From Candidatus Bathyarchaeota archaeon (lineage in GTDB: Archaea > Thermoproteota > Bathyarchaeia > Bathyarchaeales > Bathycorpusculaceae), in the NCBI GenBank assembly GCA_018396615.1, contig JAGTQT010000006.1:1-51794 (forward strand): a stretch of 51,794 nucleotides of DNA, written 5' to 3'. Both the position numbers and the translations under genes were made by a program. The notes beneath the pieces were generated by a model. It had not been told where the DNA came from. It ran no database searches and saw only the letters and a list, made by a program, of their open reading frames with translations. Shown here piece after piece: positions 31,626 through 39,742 of the stretch (positions are counted from its first letter, which is position 1; the number at the start of each line of letters is the position of its first letter).

Positions 31626-32615
31626 ATGGCCATGAGTGCGCTTCGCAAGGTGCAACGTACCCCAAGCGGTACCTTCTTTGTTTGTCTTCCTAAAGCATGG
31701 GCTGAAAAATATAACCTAGAACGTGGTGCAGTGCTGGCTTTAAATGAAACAAGTGATGGAAAACTTCTTTTGGATGCTAGGCATGAGGCTGAGCCTTCTC
31801 CCAAAGTGGCTGTTCTGAAGCCAGGAGTGCATCTTAGCCGTGAAATCATCGGCAAATACCTGCTTGGTTTTGACATTATTCAGGTGGAAGCTAAAGACCG
31901 TATTAGCTTTGAGGTACGTGATATCGTTAAGAAAACAGTCAGTCGGTTAATAGGCTTGGAGATTGTTGAGGAAAACTATTCGCGAATAGTTATTCAATGT
32001 TTGCTTGAGGTGTCGGGTTTTCCTCCGGAGAAGAATCTTCGCAGAGGCTATGCCATTGTAACAGGCATGCATAGAGATGGAATCGACGCGGTAATAGATA
32101 ATGATGTGCACTTGGCGAAGAGCGTGGTTGCCCGCGACGACGAGGTTAATAGACTATATTTCCTGCTGGTTCGAATTTTGCGCACGATAATTCAGAATCC
32201 CAGCTTAAGCGAGAAACTGAACGTTAGACCCATTGATTGCCTAGACTATCGCTTGGCCGCAAGCTTAGTTGAGGCAATAGGTGATGAGTGCGTGAACATT
32301 GCTAACACGGTTATCGAGGTAGGTAACTTGAAGCTAACGAAGGATCTAAAGAAACTGCTTATGGGGCTCCACGCAGTTTGTTTTGAGGCACATGAAAACG
32401 CCTTGAAAGCTTTTCTTTCTAATGATATTGAGCTAGCTGAAAAAGTCAGGGATATCCGAGGAAAAATTGATGCGGAGTTTGCAGAAATAGGCAAAGTAGC
32501 TAAGGAGCAGTCTTTTGATTTTGTTCCACAAATATTGGCGCTTGCTTCTTCGTTGAAACAAATTTACGAGCATAGTGTGGATGTTGCGGATCTTGTGATG
32601 CCTAGGGAAGCTTAG
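31626..32615 (+). CDS. AbrB-domain PhoU-like regulator
   Basis: About 329 aa from the ATG at 31626 (or 31632). Residues 1-50, LRKVQRTPSGTFFVCLPKAWAEKYNLERGAVLAL, form a SpoVT/AbrB swapped-hairpin DNA-binding domain. The rest (about 100-329) is a PhoU-type helical bundle: DNDVHLAKSVVARDDEVNRLYFLLVRIL and KVRDIRGKIDAEFAEIGKV, with the E-x-x-x-D metal-binding pattern. Archaeal proteins with this layout are linked with phosphate transport control. No pst transporter lies nearby in the window. It is divergent from DUF429, sharing a short promoter region (TATA-like AATTTATTG near 31583). Confidence 0.82.
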   Translation: MAMSALRKVQRTPSGTFFVCLPKAWAEKYNLERGAVLALNETSDGKLLLDARHEAEPSPKVAVLKPGVHLSREIIGKYLLGFDIIQVEAKDRISFEVRDIVKKTVSRLIGLEIVEENYSRIVIQCLLEVSGFPPEKNLRRGYAIVTGMHRDGIDAVIDNDVHLAKSVVARDDEVNRLYFLLVRILRTIIQNPSLSEKLNVRPIDCLDYRLAASLVEAIGDECVNIANTVIEVGNLKLTKDLKKLLMGLHAVCFEAHENALKAFLSNDIELAEKVRDIRGKIDAEFAEIGKVAKEQSFDFVPQILALASSLKQIYEHSVDVADLVMPREA

Positions 32616-32625
32616 GGCGCGTTGA

Positions 32626-33846
32626 TTAGAGAGGAAGGGTGTTTACTTTTTGCGGCTGTTTTGCGAAGGTTACTTGGCTGCTTGCTCGTAGCTCATTAAC
32701 GTACAGTGTTTCGCCTTCTACTCTACAGTCGGCTTCCACAGTTATCTCTTCGCCATAAACGTTTCTTGCATGAACACCGTTTCGCAGTAGAATTCTTTTA
32801 CCATATACGTCCTCTACATGTGCATCTTTACCGATGATGATTTCGTCTGCCCGTAGTGTTCCTTTTGCTTCGCCTCTTTTGCCTATTTCAATGAACCGTG
32901 CCGTGGCACCCTCGTCAGTAGCAATAAGTCCGCCTACTTCTATGTGGTTTTGCGTTTGCACTTTCTTTGAGTGGAGTGTTCCTCCGACTTCGATGTTTTC
33001 AGCTTCTATTTCACCTGAAACTTCTATTTTTCCTCCGACTTCTAGATCTCCAGAAAGCTTTAAGGCGCCATACACACTGACTTTTCCTCCGACCTCAAGT
33101 TCTTCGCCGGCTGCTGATCCCGAAATGTCTATTTTTCCTCCTACGTCGATTTCTCTGAATTCAAGGTCTCCTTGAACTTTCAGTATGCCTCCTACCTCTA
33201 TTCTTTCTCCTTTGCTTTTGCCGGCTAGGCTAACTGTGCCTCCCACCTCTATATCCTCAAATTCCAGAGGCGCGTTTGACTCAAAACATCCTCCAACGTC
33301 GATCTCGCGGATTTTGCCTCCTCCTACGCGGGCTGTTCCTCCCACTGATAGCGAGTCAAGCTGGACAAGTGCTTCTGCTTCGAGGCTTCCGCCGACGTCT
33401 ACATCTTCCGCATTTATTTCACCTTTAGCTCTGAAACTTCCGCCGACGTCTATGGCTTCAGCTTTTATGTTACCGTCAACTCTGAGGCTTCCGCCTACAT
33501 CTATGTTCGCTGCTTCCAGTTTTCCATGGACAACTAGTGCTTCATCGACTTCCGCGCTTGCCGCAGAAACATTTCCGTCGACTTCTAGATAGCCATCGCT
33601 GATTTCGATATTGTTTTTAACCTCCAATTTACCGTGGATTTTTATGTTGCCTTCTGCCTCAAAACCTGTTGCGGAAAGGTTGCACTCAAAGGTATTGTTG
33701 CCTTCGCAGTAAACAGTTCCAGAAACCCTAACAGATGGGGGGGAGCCCTCGCCTTTTAGGGTCGCGTGTCTGCTTACTACAAGGTCTCCTTCAACGGAAT
33801 TTAAGGTTACGGTTGCTCCTTTTGGGATAGCTGTTTCATTGACCAT
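32626..33846 (-). CDS. Bactofilin-like polymer-forming protein with beta-helix repeats
   Basis: 406 aa from the ATG at 33846, which has GGAGG ahead. Nearly the whole chain is a parallel beta-helix repeat of about 17 residues with core I-D/E-V-G-G-x-hydrophobic. I count twelve VGG steps between about residues 125 and 325, for example AIDVGGSFRAKGEINAED and EIDVGGKIDISGSAAGEE. The N-terminal part is less regular but has the same G and V spacing; the C-terminal part switches to VEDVYGKRILLRNGVHARNVYG steps. It has no signal peptide and resembles bactofilins, which form filaments beneath the membrane. Expected role: scaffold; in archaea it is poorly described. It converges with the phoU-like gene. 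Confidence 0.8.
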   Translation of the reverse strand: MVNETAIPKGATVTLNSVEGDLVVSRHATLKGEGSPPSVRVSGTVYCEGNNTFECNLSATGFEAEGNIKIHGKLEVKNNIEISDGYLEVDGNVSAASAEVDEALVVHGKLEAANIDVGGSLRVDGNIKAEAIDVGGSFRAKGEINAEDVDVGGSLEAEALVQLDSLSVGGTARVGGGKIREIDVGGCFESNAPLEFEDIEVGGTVSLAGKSKGERIEVGGILKVQGDLEFREIDVGGKIDISGSAAGEELEVGGKVSVYGALKLSGDLEVGGKIEVSGEIEAENIEVGGTLHSKKVQTQNHIEVGGLIATDEGATARFIEIGKRGEAKGTLRADEIIIGKDAHVEDVYGKRILLRNGVHARNVYGEEITVEADCRVEGETLYVNELRASSQVTFAKQPQKVNTLPL

Positions 33847-33905
33847 TTTCAAACCTCCATTTAACATTTTTTTAGGTCTTTAAAAGAGGGACTCACTAAT
33901 TGTGA

Positions 33906-34142
33906 CTATACCGTTAGCAGATTGACTGCGCCTTCCTGGCAGCAAAACATTATTGCATTTGCCCTTTTCTGCTCAGTTCTTGCTACGTGATCTCTGATGG
34001 GGTTCACGCTCTCTGCACGTGTAGTAGGTAGCTCTATTGCTCTTTGTTCTATCCAGCGAACCAGAGTCTCCGCTAAATTGTGCTTCTGAAGCCTAGACTT
34101 ATCTATTCGCTGCTCCAGCTCAATCCGCGCTTTTCTTGCCAT
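33906..34142 (-). CDS. Small protein of unknown function
   Basis: 78 aa, ATG start with GAGGTGA seven bases ahead. The first half RKARIELEQRIDKSRLQKHNLAETLVRWIEQRAIEL is basic and helical; the second half is FCCQEGAVNLLTV near its end. I do not recognise it. The strong ribosome site favours a real gene, but no family supports it. It lies between the bactofilin-like gene and the Lrp gene, all on the minus strand, with gaps of 59 and 185 bases. Confidence 0.5.
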   Translation of the reverse strand: MARKARIELEQRIDKSRLQKHNLAETLVRWIEQRAIELPTTRAESVNPIRDHVARTEQKRANAIMFCCQEGAVNLLTV

Positions 34143-34327
34143 TCAAGTCACCTCTTCACGTAACCATATGTCAATAAGCTTACCTTAAAAGCCGACGCAC
34201 AATCAGAAAACACATAACGTAGTTACAAATTGTAACTTAACGCTTCTTAAAGAAGAGAAAAAACTTGCCCGTTGCTGCAAACAACCTGTGCAAAAAGGAA
34301 AGATAAGTCGAGAGACAGAGCGCACGA

Positions 34328-34771
34328 TTAGATTAGGCGAAAATCTTCCTTAATAGTCGTCAAAACTACATGTGTATTTGTTCGCTCCACATAGGGCAAC
34401 GCAAGCAACTTTTTTGTGAATCTGCCTAGTTCCTCTCGGCTCTTAAACTTCGCAATAATAACTGCGTCGATAAGTCCTGTTAGGTCGTAAACACAACAAA
34501 CATTCGGCAACCGCGCAATTTCGTTTTCCATTTCTAGCAGGCGACCTTTGGAAACCGTTATCTCGCTTACAATAGTTAACTCGTAACCAAGCTTCTCATG
34601 GTCCAGCAAAGCCGAATACGCTTTTATCACACCATCGTCCTCCAACCGTCTAATCCGAGATAAAACGGTGCCTATTGAGATTCCACATTTTTTTGCAATC
34701 TGCCTAGAAGACAGTCGAGAATCCTGAATTAACGCGTCAAGTATCTTCAAATCTGTTTCGTCCAACTGCAA
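34328..34771 (-). CDS. Lrp/AsnC family transcriptional regulator
   Basis: 147 aa. An N-terminal helix-turn-helix (LDETDLKILDALIQDSRLSSRQIAKKCGISIGTVLSRIRRLEDDGVIKAYSA) and a C-terminal RAM domain (YELTIVSEITVSKGRLLEMENEIARLPNVCCVYDLTGLIDAVIIAKFKSREEL) that binds amino acids and forms dimers. It is divergent from glutamine synthetase across 134 bases, so glnA is the likely target and glutamine or other amino acids the likely signal. ATG start. Confidence 0.92.
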   Translation of the reverse strand: MQLDETDLKILDALIQDSRLSSRQIAKKCGISIGTVLSRIRRLEDDGVIKAYSALLDHEKLGYELTIVSEITVSKGRLLEMENEIARLPNVCCVYDLTGLIDAVIIAKFKSREELGRFTKKLLALPYVERTNTHVVLTTIKEDFRLI

Positions 34772-34905
34772 CGTGCCTCGCCTTCACTAAACATCTATTC
34801 AAGCAACACACCTTATATTTAACATTTGTCCATTAAAAAGGGAATAAAGCTTTTATATGCACGGAACAATCTCAAAACACTGTAAACACGTTCGAAGGAG
34901 TCACT

Positions 34906-36291
34906 ATGGTAGAAACTAGGCTACAAGCAATCCAAACACTCGAAACCACACTGAAACTGACAAAAAACGCCGACCACCTACTCTTGCATTTTACAGATAT
35001 TCTAGGGCTTCTCAAAGGAAGAACCATACCTGCTGATCAAGCGAAAACCGCCCTAACCCAAGGAATACCCTTTGACGGCTCGTCAATAAACGGCGGCGTA
35101 AACATAGAAGAAAGCGATATGACTATGAAGCCTGACCCCACAACATTCACTGTCTGCCCATACTACTTCTACGACAAAAGCGTTGCCACCTTTATCTGCG
35201 ACATCACAACCCCAGACGGTGAGCCGTTTGCAAATGACCCAAGATACATCCTAAAAAAAGTCACTCAAAAAATCAGGCAAGAAGGCTATGAACCGACCGC
35301 CGCAGCTGAACTCGAATTTTACCTCGTAAAGAGAACAAGGCAAAGCACAATTGAGCCGGTCGAAAACCATATCGCAGATAAGCAAAGATACTTTGACAAC
35401 GCTCCAGGTAGAGACCTAACAGAACCCTACAGAATGGACCTATCACAAACACTATCTGCCATGGGAATAACCGTGGAGCGCCAGCACCACGAGGTTGGTT
35501 CAGCACAAAACGAAGTTACAATAAAATACTCCGATCCTCAAACAACCTCCGACAACATAACTAAACACAAGTTCGCAGCCAAGGCAATAGCAGACAAAAA
35601 GTACGGCTGGACAGCTACATTCATGCCTAAACCATGGATGGGAAGAGCAGGAAGTGGAATGCATATTCATATAGGACTCGTAGACCTCAAAACAGGCAGA
35701 AATCCACTCTACGATCCCGACAGTTATGCAAACATCTCCCAAAAAGGCAGATACTTCATCGGAGGAATCCTGGATCACGCAAGAGCACTCAGCGCCCTAG
35801 CAGCTTCAACAGTAAACAGCTACAAAAGGCTCGTCCCAGGCTATGAAGCCCCAGTATATGTGGCGTGGAGCAGAAGAAACCGTTCAGCCCTCGTCAGAAT
35901 ACCGGCATTCACCAGCGAAAAAGAGGCGAGAGTTGAATTCAGATGCCCAGATCCGCTTTGTAACTCTTACCTCGTTTACGCGGCAGTATTCGAGGCTGGA
36001 GTAGAGGGCATAAAAAAGAAAATAGACCCAGGAGACGCCGTTGACATAAACCTTTACCATCTAAGTGAGATTGAACGAAAAAAACTCAGGATTAAAATGT
36101 TGCCAACATCACTAAAAGAAGCCTTAGAAGAATGGAAAAGCGATGGTATCTGCGTAACGGCATTGGGCAAGGAGACAGCTGAAGCATACGTGGCGCTTAA
36201 GACTCGGGAATGGGCTGAATACGCGCAGCATGCGCCGAAGAGCGGTAACGAAGTGACGGAATGGGAAATCGAGAAATATCTTTATGCTTGA
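34906..36291 (+). CDS. glnA: Glutamine synthetase type I
   Basis: 461 aa. It makes glutamine from glutamate, ammonia and ATP. Family motifs: LPFDGSSI-like IPFDGSSINGG near 60, CDITTPDGEPFANDPRYILKK, AELEFYLVKR (metal ligand), HEVGSAQNEVTIKY, MPKPWMGRAGSGMHIHIGL near 238-256, NSYKRLVPGYEAPVYVAWSRRNRSALVRIP near 304-333, and the carboxyl-side VEFRCPDPLCNSYLVYA. The adenylylation tyrosine region of the beta subtype is not evident, so regulation is probably transcriptional through the divergent Lrp protein. ATG start, GGAG ahead; TATA-like CTTTTATATGC at about 34850. Confidence 0.96.
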   Translation: MVETRLQAIQTLETTLKLTKNADHLLLHFTDILGLLKGRTIPADQAKTALTQGIPFDGSSINGGVNIEESDMTMKPDPTTFTVCPYYFYDKSVATFICDITTPDGEPFANDPRYILKKVTQKIRQEGYEPTAAAELEFYLVKRTRQSTIEPVENHIADKQRYFDNAPGRDLTEPYRMDLSQTLSAMGITVERQHHEVGSAQNEVTIKYSDPQTTSDNITKHKFAAKAIADKKYGWTATFMPKPWMGRAGSGMHIHIGLVDLKTGRNPLYDPDSYANISQKGRYFIGGILDHARALSALAASTVNSYKRLVPGYEAPVYVAWSRRNRSALVRIPAFTSEKEARVEFRCPDPLCNSYLVYAAVFEAGVEGIKKKIDPGDAVDINLYHLSEIERKKLRIKMLPTSLKEALEEWKSDGICVTALGKETAEAYVALKTREWAEYAQHAPKSGNEVTEWEIEKYLYA

Positions 36292-36389
36292 AAAACGAAA
36301 AGCGTAGCAATAACAGCGCATAACGTTTTGCCAGATCCATAAAGACATGGGCATGCTGGTTTCTCATTTTTGCAAACATGTGCTTTTGC

Positions 36390-37154
36390 TTAGACAAGTG
36401 ATTTCGATTTCAAATCAGTGGCTCTCGCTTTTTTCAGCGCCTCAACATGCCTTACCAGTTCTTCGATAACCGTTTTCAAAACCTTTTTCCCCTTATTAGT
36501 AGACGCGGTGGTAGACTTTCCCCAAACTCCGTAACTTGTAAAGTCAGCGGTGTCTAAGGGAAGCGTCACGCCTTCTGCCCGCGTGGGATGTTTACGTGAT
36601 TCTTCATTCACTGTTTTGCTTGTGGCGACAAGCTGGGGAAAGAGGGCAAGATTTACTGATGTTTCCTCAGCAGAGGCATGAAGTCTTTCCTCGGAAGTGA
36701 AGATGTTGGGAAGCAGTTTTGCAGATGCCGTCCACCACTGAAAAATTGAGAGAAACAGCCCTCTTTCTCGAAGTTCTCGTGCAACCTCTGAAAGCGCAGC
36801 AAGGTTGCCACCGTGCCCGTTGACAACTACGACTTTTCTTACACCGTAATAATAAAGCGCTAAGCATACATCTTTGATATAGGCTTTGAAAACTCGAGGC
36901 GACACGAAAATTGTGCCCCAATACTGTCTGTGGTGAGAGCTTACACCAAACGGAACGGTCGGCAAACACAAGACTTTGGTACGTTTTGCTGCCTCTTCTG
37001 CGATGACTTTGGCAACAAGATGGTCTGTTCCTAAGGGGTTAGCAGGTCCATGTTGCTCTGTAGAGCCTACGGGCAGAATGGCAATATCGTTTCTGGCAAA
37101 ATACTTCTTGGCTTCAACCCAACTCATTTCATAAAGCAGAAACTTGCCAAACAT
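36390..37154 (-). CDS. Creatininase family amidohydrolase
   Basis: 254 aa from the ATG at 37154 (a TTG at 37157 is adjacent). Metal-binding motifs: LPVGSTEQHGPANPLGTDHLVA near 28-48 (E, H and D ligands), FGVSSHHRQYWGTIFVSP, VVVNGHGGNLAAL near 120-132, and HASAEETSVNLAL near 160 (E ligand). Enzymes of this family open cyclic amides or act on N-formyl compounds: creatininase, the FAPy deformylase ArfB of F420 and riboflavin-type cofactor synthesis, and MftE. Which one this is cannot be told from sequence alone. It stands alone, divergent from the nucleotidyltransferase gene. Confidence 0.88.
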   Translation of the reverse strand: MFGKFLLYEMSWVEAKKYFARNDIAILPVGSTEQHGPANPLGTDHLVAKVIAEEAAKRTKVLCLPTVPFGVSSHHRQYWGTIFVSPRVFKAYIKDVCLALYYYGVRKVVVVNGHGGNLAALSEVARELRERGLFLSIFQWWTASAKLLPNIFTSEERLHASAEETSVNLALFPQLVATSKTVNEESRKHPTRAEGVTLPLDTADFTSYGVWGKSTTASTNKGKKVLKTVIEELVRHVEALKKARATDLKSKSLV

Positions 37155-37226
37155 CAATAATCATCCACGAAACCATTTTATTATTAACAACCGAATATAA
37201 GCCTACAAGAATCGCAGTGAAAAACA

Positions 37227-38318
37227 TTGAAAGCGTTAGTCTTAGCAGGAGGCTTCGCAACAAGACTGCGCCCACTTAGTTGCACGAGACCTAAGGCGCT
37301 TTTTCCAGTGGTCAACAAACCTCTTTTAGAGTGGACTTTCGAAAGACTTGGAAAACATAACATAAAAGAGGTTATAATGGCAGTTAATCATCAAACCGAA
37401 ATTGCGGTAAGGGCGCAAAGAATTCCAAAGCACGCATTGCGAATAATGTATTCGCGAGACCCGCCGAAAAAACCCTTGGGAACAGGTGGACCTATAAAAA
37501 AGGCGGAAAAACTGATAGGTCACGGCTCTTCTTTCTTGGTCTTAAACGGAGATATCTTTGCTGACGTTGATTATACGCGGCTTCTTGAAATCCACAGAAA
37601 AACAAAGGCAACCGCTACGATTGCTCTTTGCAAGGTTGATGACCCCAGCAGATTCGGCGTCGCCAAACTAGCCAAAGATAACCGCATACTTAGATTTGTG
37701 GAGAAACCTCCTCCAGAGAAAGAGCCTTCCAAACTCATCAACGCAGGAGTCTATGCATTCAGTCCAGAAATTTTCGAATACATCCCAGAAAACCAAACAG
37801 TCTCTACCGAGCGGGAAATCTTTCCAGAACTGGTAAAAGAGAAAAAACTCTATGGATATGTTCACCGTGATTTATGGATGGACATAGGAAAACCAGAGGA
37901 ATATCTGGAAATAAATCGAATATTACTTAGCAGAACTAAAGAACCCCAACGCCATCGGACAAGCCTAGGTAGCCAAATCAGAGAACCCGCGGCAATAGGC
38001 AAAGCTACTGTTATCGGGAAACGTTCAATAATTGGACCAAACACCGTTCTAGGACACAATATTACAGTGGGAGACAACGTGAGAATCCAAGACTCCGTGA
38101 TTTTTGATGGAACAGAAATAGATGACTCCGCACAAATACAAAACGCAATAATCGGTGGACATGTTAAGGTTGGAAAAAGAGCAAACATCCCAAAAGGCTG
38201 CATCCTCGGAGACTATGTAAAAATAAGAGATGATGTATCGCTGGCAGAAGGCGTGACTATTTGCCCAGCAAAAGAGATTTCTGAAAGTGTGGCAACAGCT
38301 AGAAACATCTGTTGCTAA
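37227..38318 (+). CDS. Sugar-1-phosphate nucleotidyltransferase with left-handed beta-helix
   Basis: 363 aa from a TTG. Residues 1-235 are the nucleotidyltransferase: LVLAGGFATRLRPLSCTRPKALFPVVNKPLLEW at the N-terminus (G-rich loop and K of the active site), FLVLNGDIFADVDY near 99 (Mg aspartate), RFVEKPPPE and INAGVYAFSPEIFE. Residues about 250-360 are hexapeptide repeats (IGKATVIGKRSIIGPNTVLGH, IQDSVIFDGTEID), which in GlmU is the acetyltransferase domain. With GlmM next it may make UDP-GlcNAc. It is the first gene of a four-gene nucleotide-sugar run. The sugar is not fixed by sequence. Confidence 0.88.
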   Translation: MKALVLAGGFATRLRPLSCTRPKALFPVVNKPLLEWTFERLGKHNIKEVIMAVNHQTEIAVRAQRIPKHALRIMYSRDPPKKPLGTGGPIKKAEKLIGHGSSFLVLNGDIFADVDYTRLLEIHRKTKATATIALCKVDDPSRFGVAKLAKDNRILRFVEKPPPEKEPSKLINAGVYAFSPEIFEYIPENQTVSTEREIFPELVKEKKLYGYVHRDLWMDIGKPEEYLEINRILLSRTKEPQRHRTSLGSQIREPAAIGKATVIGKRSIIGPNTVLGHNITVGDNVRIQDSVIFDGTEIDDSAQIQNAIIGGHVKVGKRANIPKGCILGDYVKIRDDVSLAEGVTICPAKEISESVATARNICC

Positions 38319-38332
38319 ATGGAGAAGCTTTT

Positions 38333-39700
38333 ATGTTTACTTCAAGGCGCTTGTTCGGAACTAATGGCATAAGGGGAATTGTCAACAGGGAACTTACATG
38401 TGAAAAAACAGCCAAAATTGGATGCGCAATAGGAACCTACTTCAAAAAAGGAAGCCTAATCGTAGGATACGATGCAAGAACAAGCGGACCAATGCTTACC
38501 GACGCAGTAACCTCAGGACTTATCGCCGCAGGCTGCAACGTGCTGCATGCTGGAATGGCGCCCACGCCCACACTGCAATATGCAGTAAAAAAACATCAAG
38601 CGGACGGCGCCGTCATAGTAACGGCTTCTCATAACCCACCTGAGTATAATGGAATCAAAGTAGTTTGGAACGATGGCATCGAACTTTCAAGAGAGCAGGA
38701 AATCGAGATAGAGAACATATTTTTCGATGAAAAAACCCGCTATGCTGATTGGGACAAGATTGGATCTGTCCGCAGCTTACCCTCGATAATTGACGAGTAC
38801 GTTGACGCAATCAAACAGCACGTAGACACAGCCAAAATCGCTGTGAAACATTACCATGTCGTTGTTGATGCAGCAAACAGCGTAGGCAGTTTAGCAACGC
38901 CTCGTTTGCTTCGAGAGCTTGGCTGCAAAGTCACAACGATAAACGCAAATATTGATGGAACATTTCCTGGAAGGCTTCCTGAGCCGCGTCCGGAGAATCT
39001 TGTCGAGCTTTCATCGGTCGTGCGAGCTGTTAAGGCTGATTTGGGTGTGGCTTTTGACGGAGACGCGGACCGGTCAGTTTTTGCTGATGAAACCGGAGAA
39101 ATTCATTGGGGAGACAAAACCTTCGCCCTTGTTGCGAAAGATTTCTTACAAACTCATAAAGGAGAAAAAATAGTTACTCCTATTAGTTCCTCAACTTTGA
39201 TCAAGGATGTTGCTGACGCCTTTCACGGTGAACTTGTGTGGACTAGGGTTGGAAGTGTAACCGTCTCGCAAACCATGAAAAAACTGAAAGCGAAGCTTGG
39301 AGGAGAGGAAAACGGTGGAATTTTCTACGGTGCCCATCAACCTGTTAGAGACGGAGCTATGGCGACAGCTTTAATCTTGAATCTTATGGCAAAAACTGGA
39401 AAGAAACTTTCAACACTGCTTAGTGAGCTTCCCAAGTACTATATTGAAAAAGGTAAAGTTCCATGCCCAGAAAGCCTTAAAGAAAAAGCTTTGAAAAGAC
39501 TTGCGGAAGACGTAAAACACCTTAATCCAAACACTATTGACGGAATAAAACTATGGTTTACCGACAAAAGCGCTATATTGATACGTCCAAGCGGCACCGA
39601 GCCGGTATTCCGACTTTATGCTGAAGCTAAAACCAGCAAAAAAGCAGCGAAACTTGTAAACGAGTACACTTCAAAGCTTAAAAAATGCTTAACCATCTAG
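38333..39700 (+). CDS. glmM: Phosphoglucosamine mutase or phosphomannomutase
   Basis: 455 aa from the ATG at 38333, which has GGAG ahead. The alpha-D-phosphohexomutase family is shown by LFGTNGIRGIVN at the start, the phosphoserine loop VTASHNPPEYNGIKV near 95-109, the metal loop FDGDADRSVF near 240 (D-x-D-x-D-R), GGEENGGIFYGAHQPVRDGAMA for sugar binding near 325-345, and the phosphate loop LIRPSGTEPVFRLYAEA near 422. GlmM or phosphomannomutase activity cannot be told apart by eye. It follows the nucleotidyltransferase directly (14-base gap), and the two together can turn hexosamine-6-phosphate into an activated nucleotide sugar. Confidence 0.92.
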   Translation: MFTSRRLFGTNGIRGIVNRELTCEKTAKIGCAIGTYFKKGSLIVGYDARTSGPMLTDAVTSGLIAAGCNVLHAGMAPTPTLQYAVKKHQADGAVIVTASHNPPEYNGIKVVWNDGIELSREQEIEIENIFFDEKTRYADWDKIGSVRSLPSIIDEYVDAIKQHVDTAKIAVKHYHVVVDAANSVGSLATPRLLRELGCKVTTINANIDGTFPGRLPEPRPENLVELSSVVRAVKADLGVAFDGDADRSVFADETGEIHWGDKTFALVAKDFLQTHKGEKIVTPISSSTLIKDVADAFHGELVWTRVGSVTVSQTMKKLKAKLGGEENGGIFYGAHQPVRDGAMATALILNLMAKTGKKLSTLLSELPKYYIEKGKVPCPESLKEKALKRLAEDVKHLNPNTIDGIKLWFTDKSAILIRPSGTEPVFRLYAEAKTSKKAAKLVNEYTSKLKKCLTI

Positions 39701-39742
39701 AAGGCTAGAGCTCCAGAGCAATATATAGGGGGGTATCAGCAA

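Noticed and set aside
33185..33592. Proline/serine-rich frame opposite the beta-helix gene
   Set aside because: A mirror of the VGG repeat codons; the repeats make stop-free frames on the other strand.
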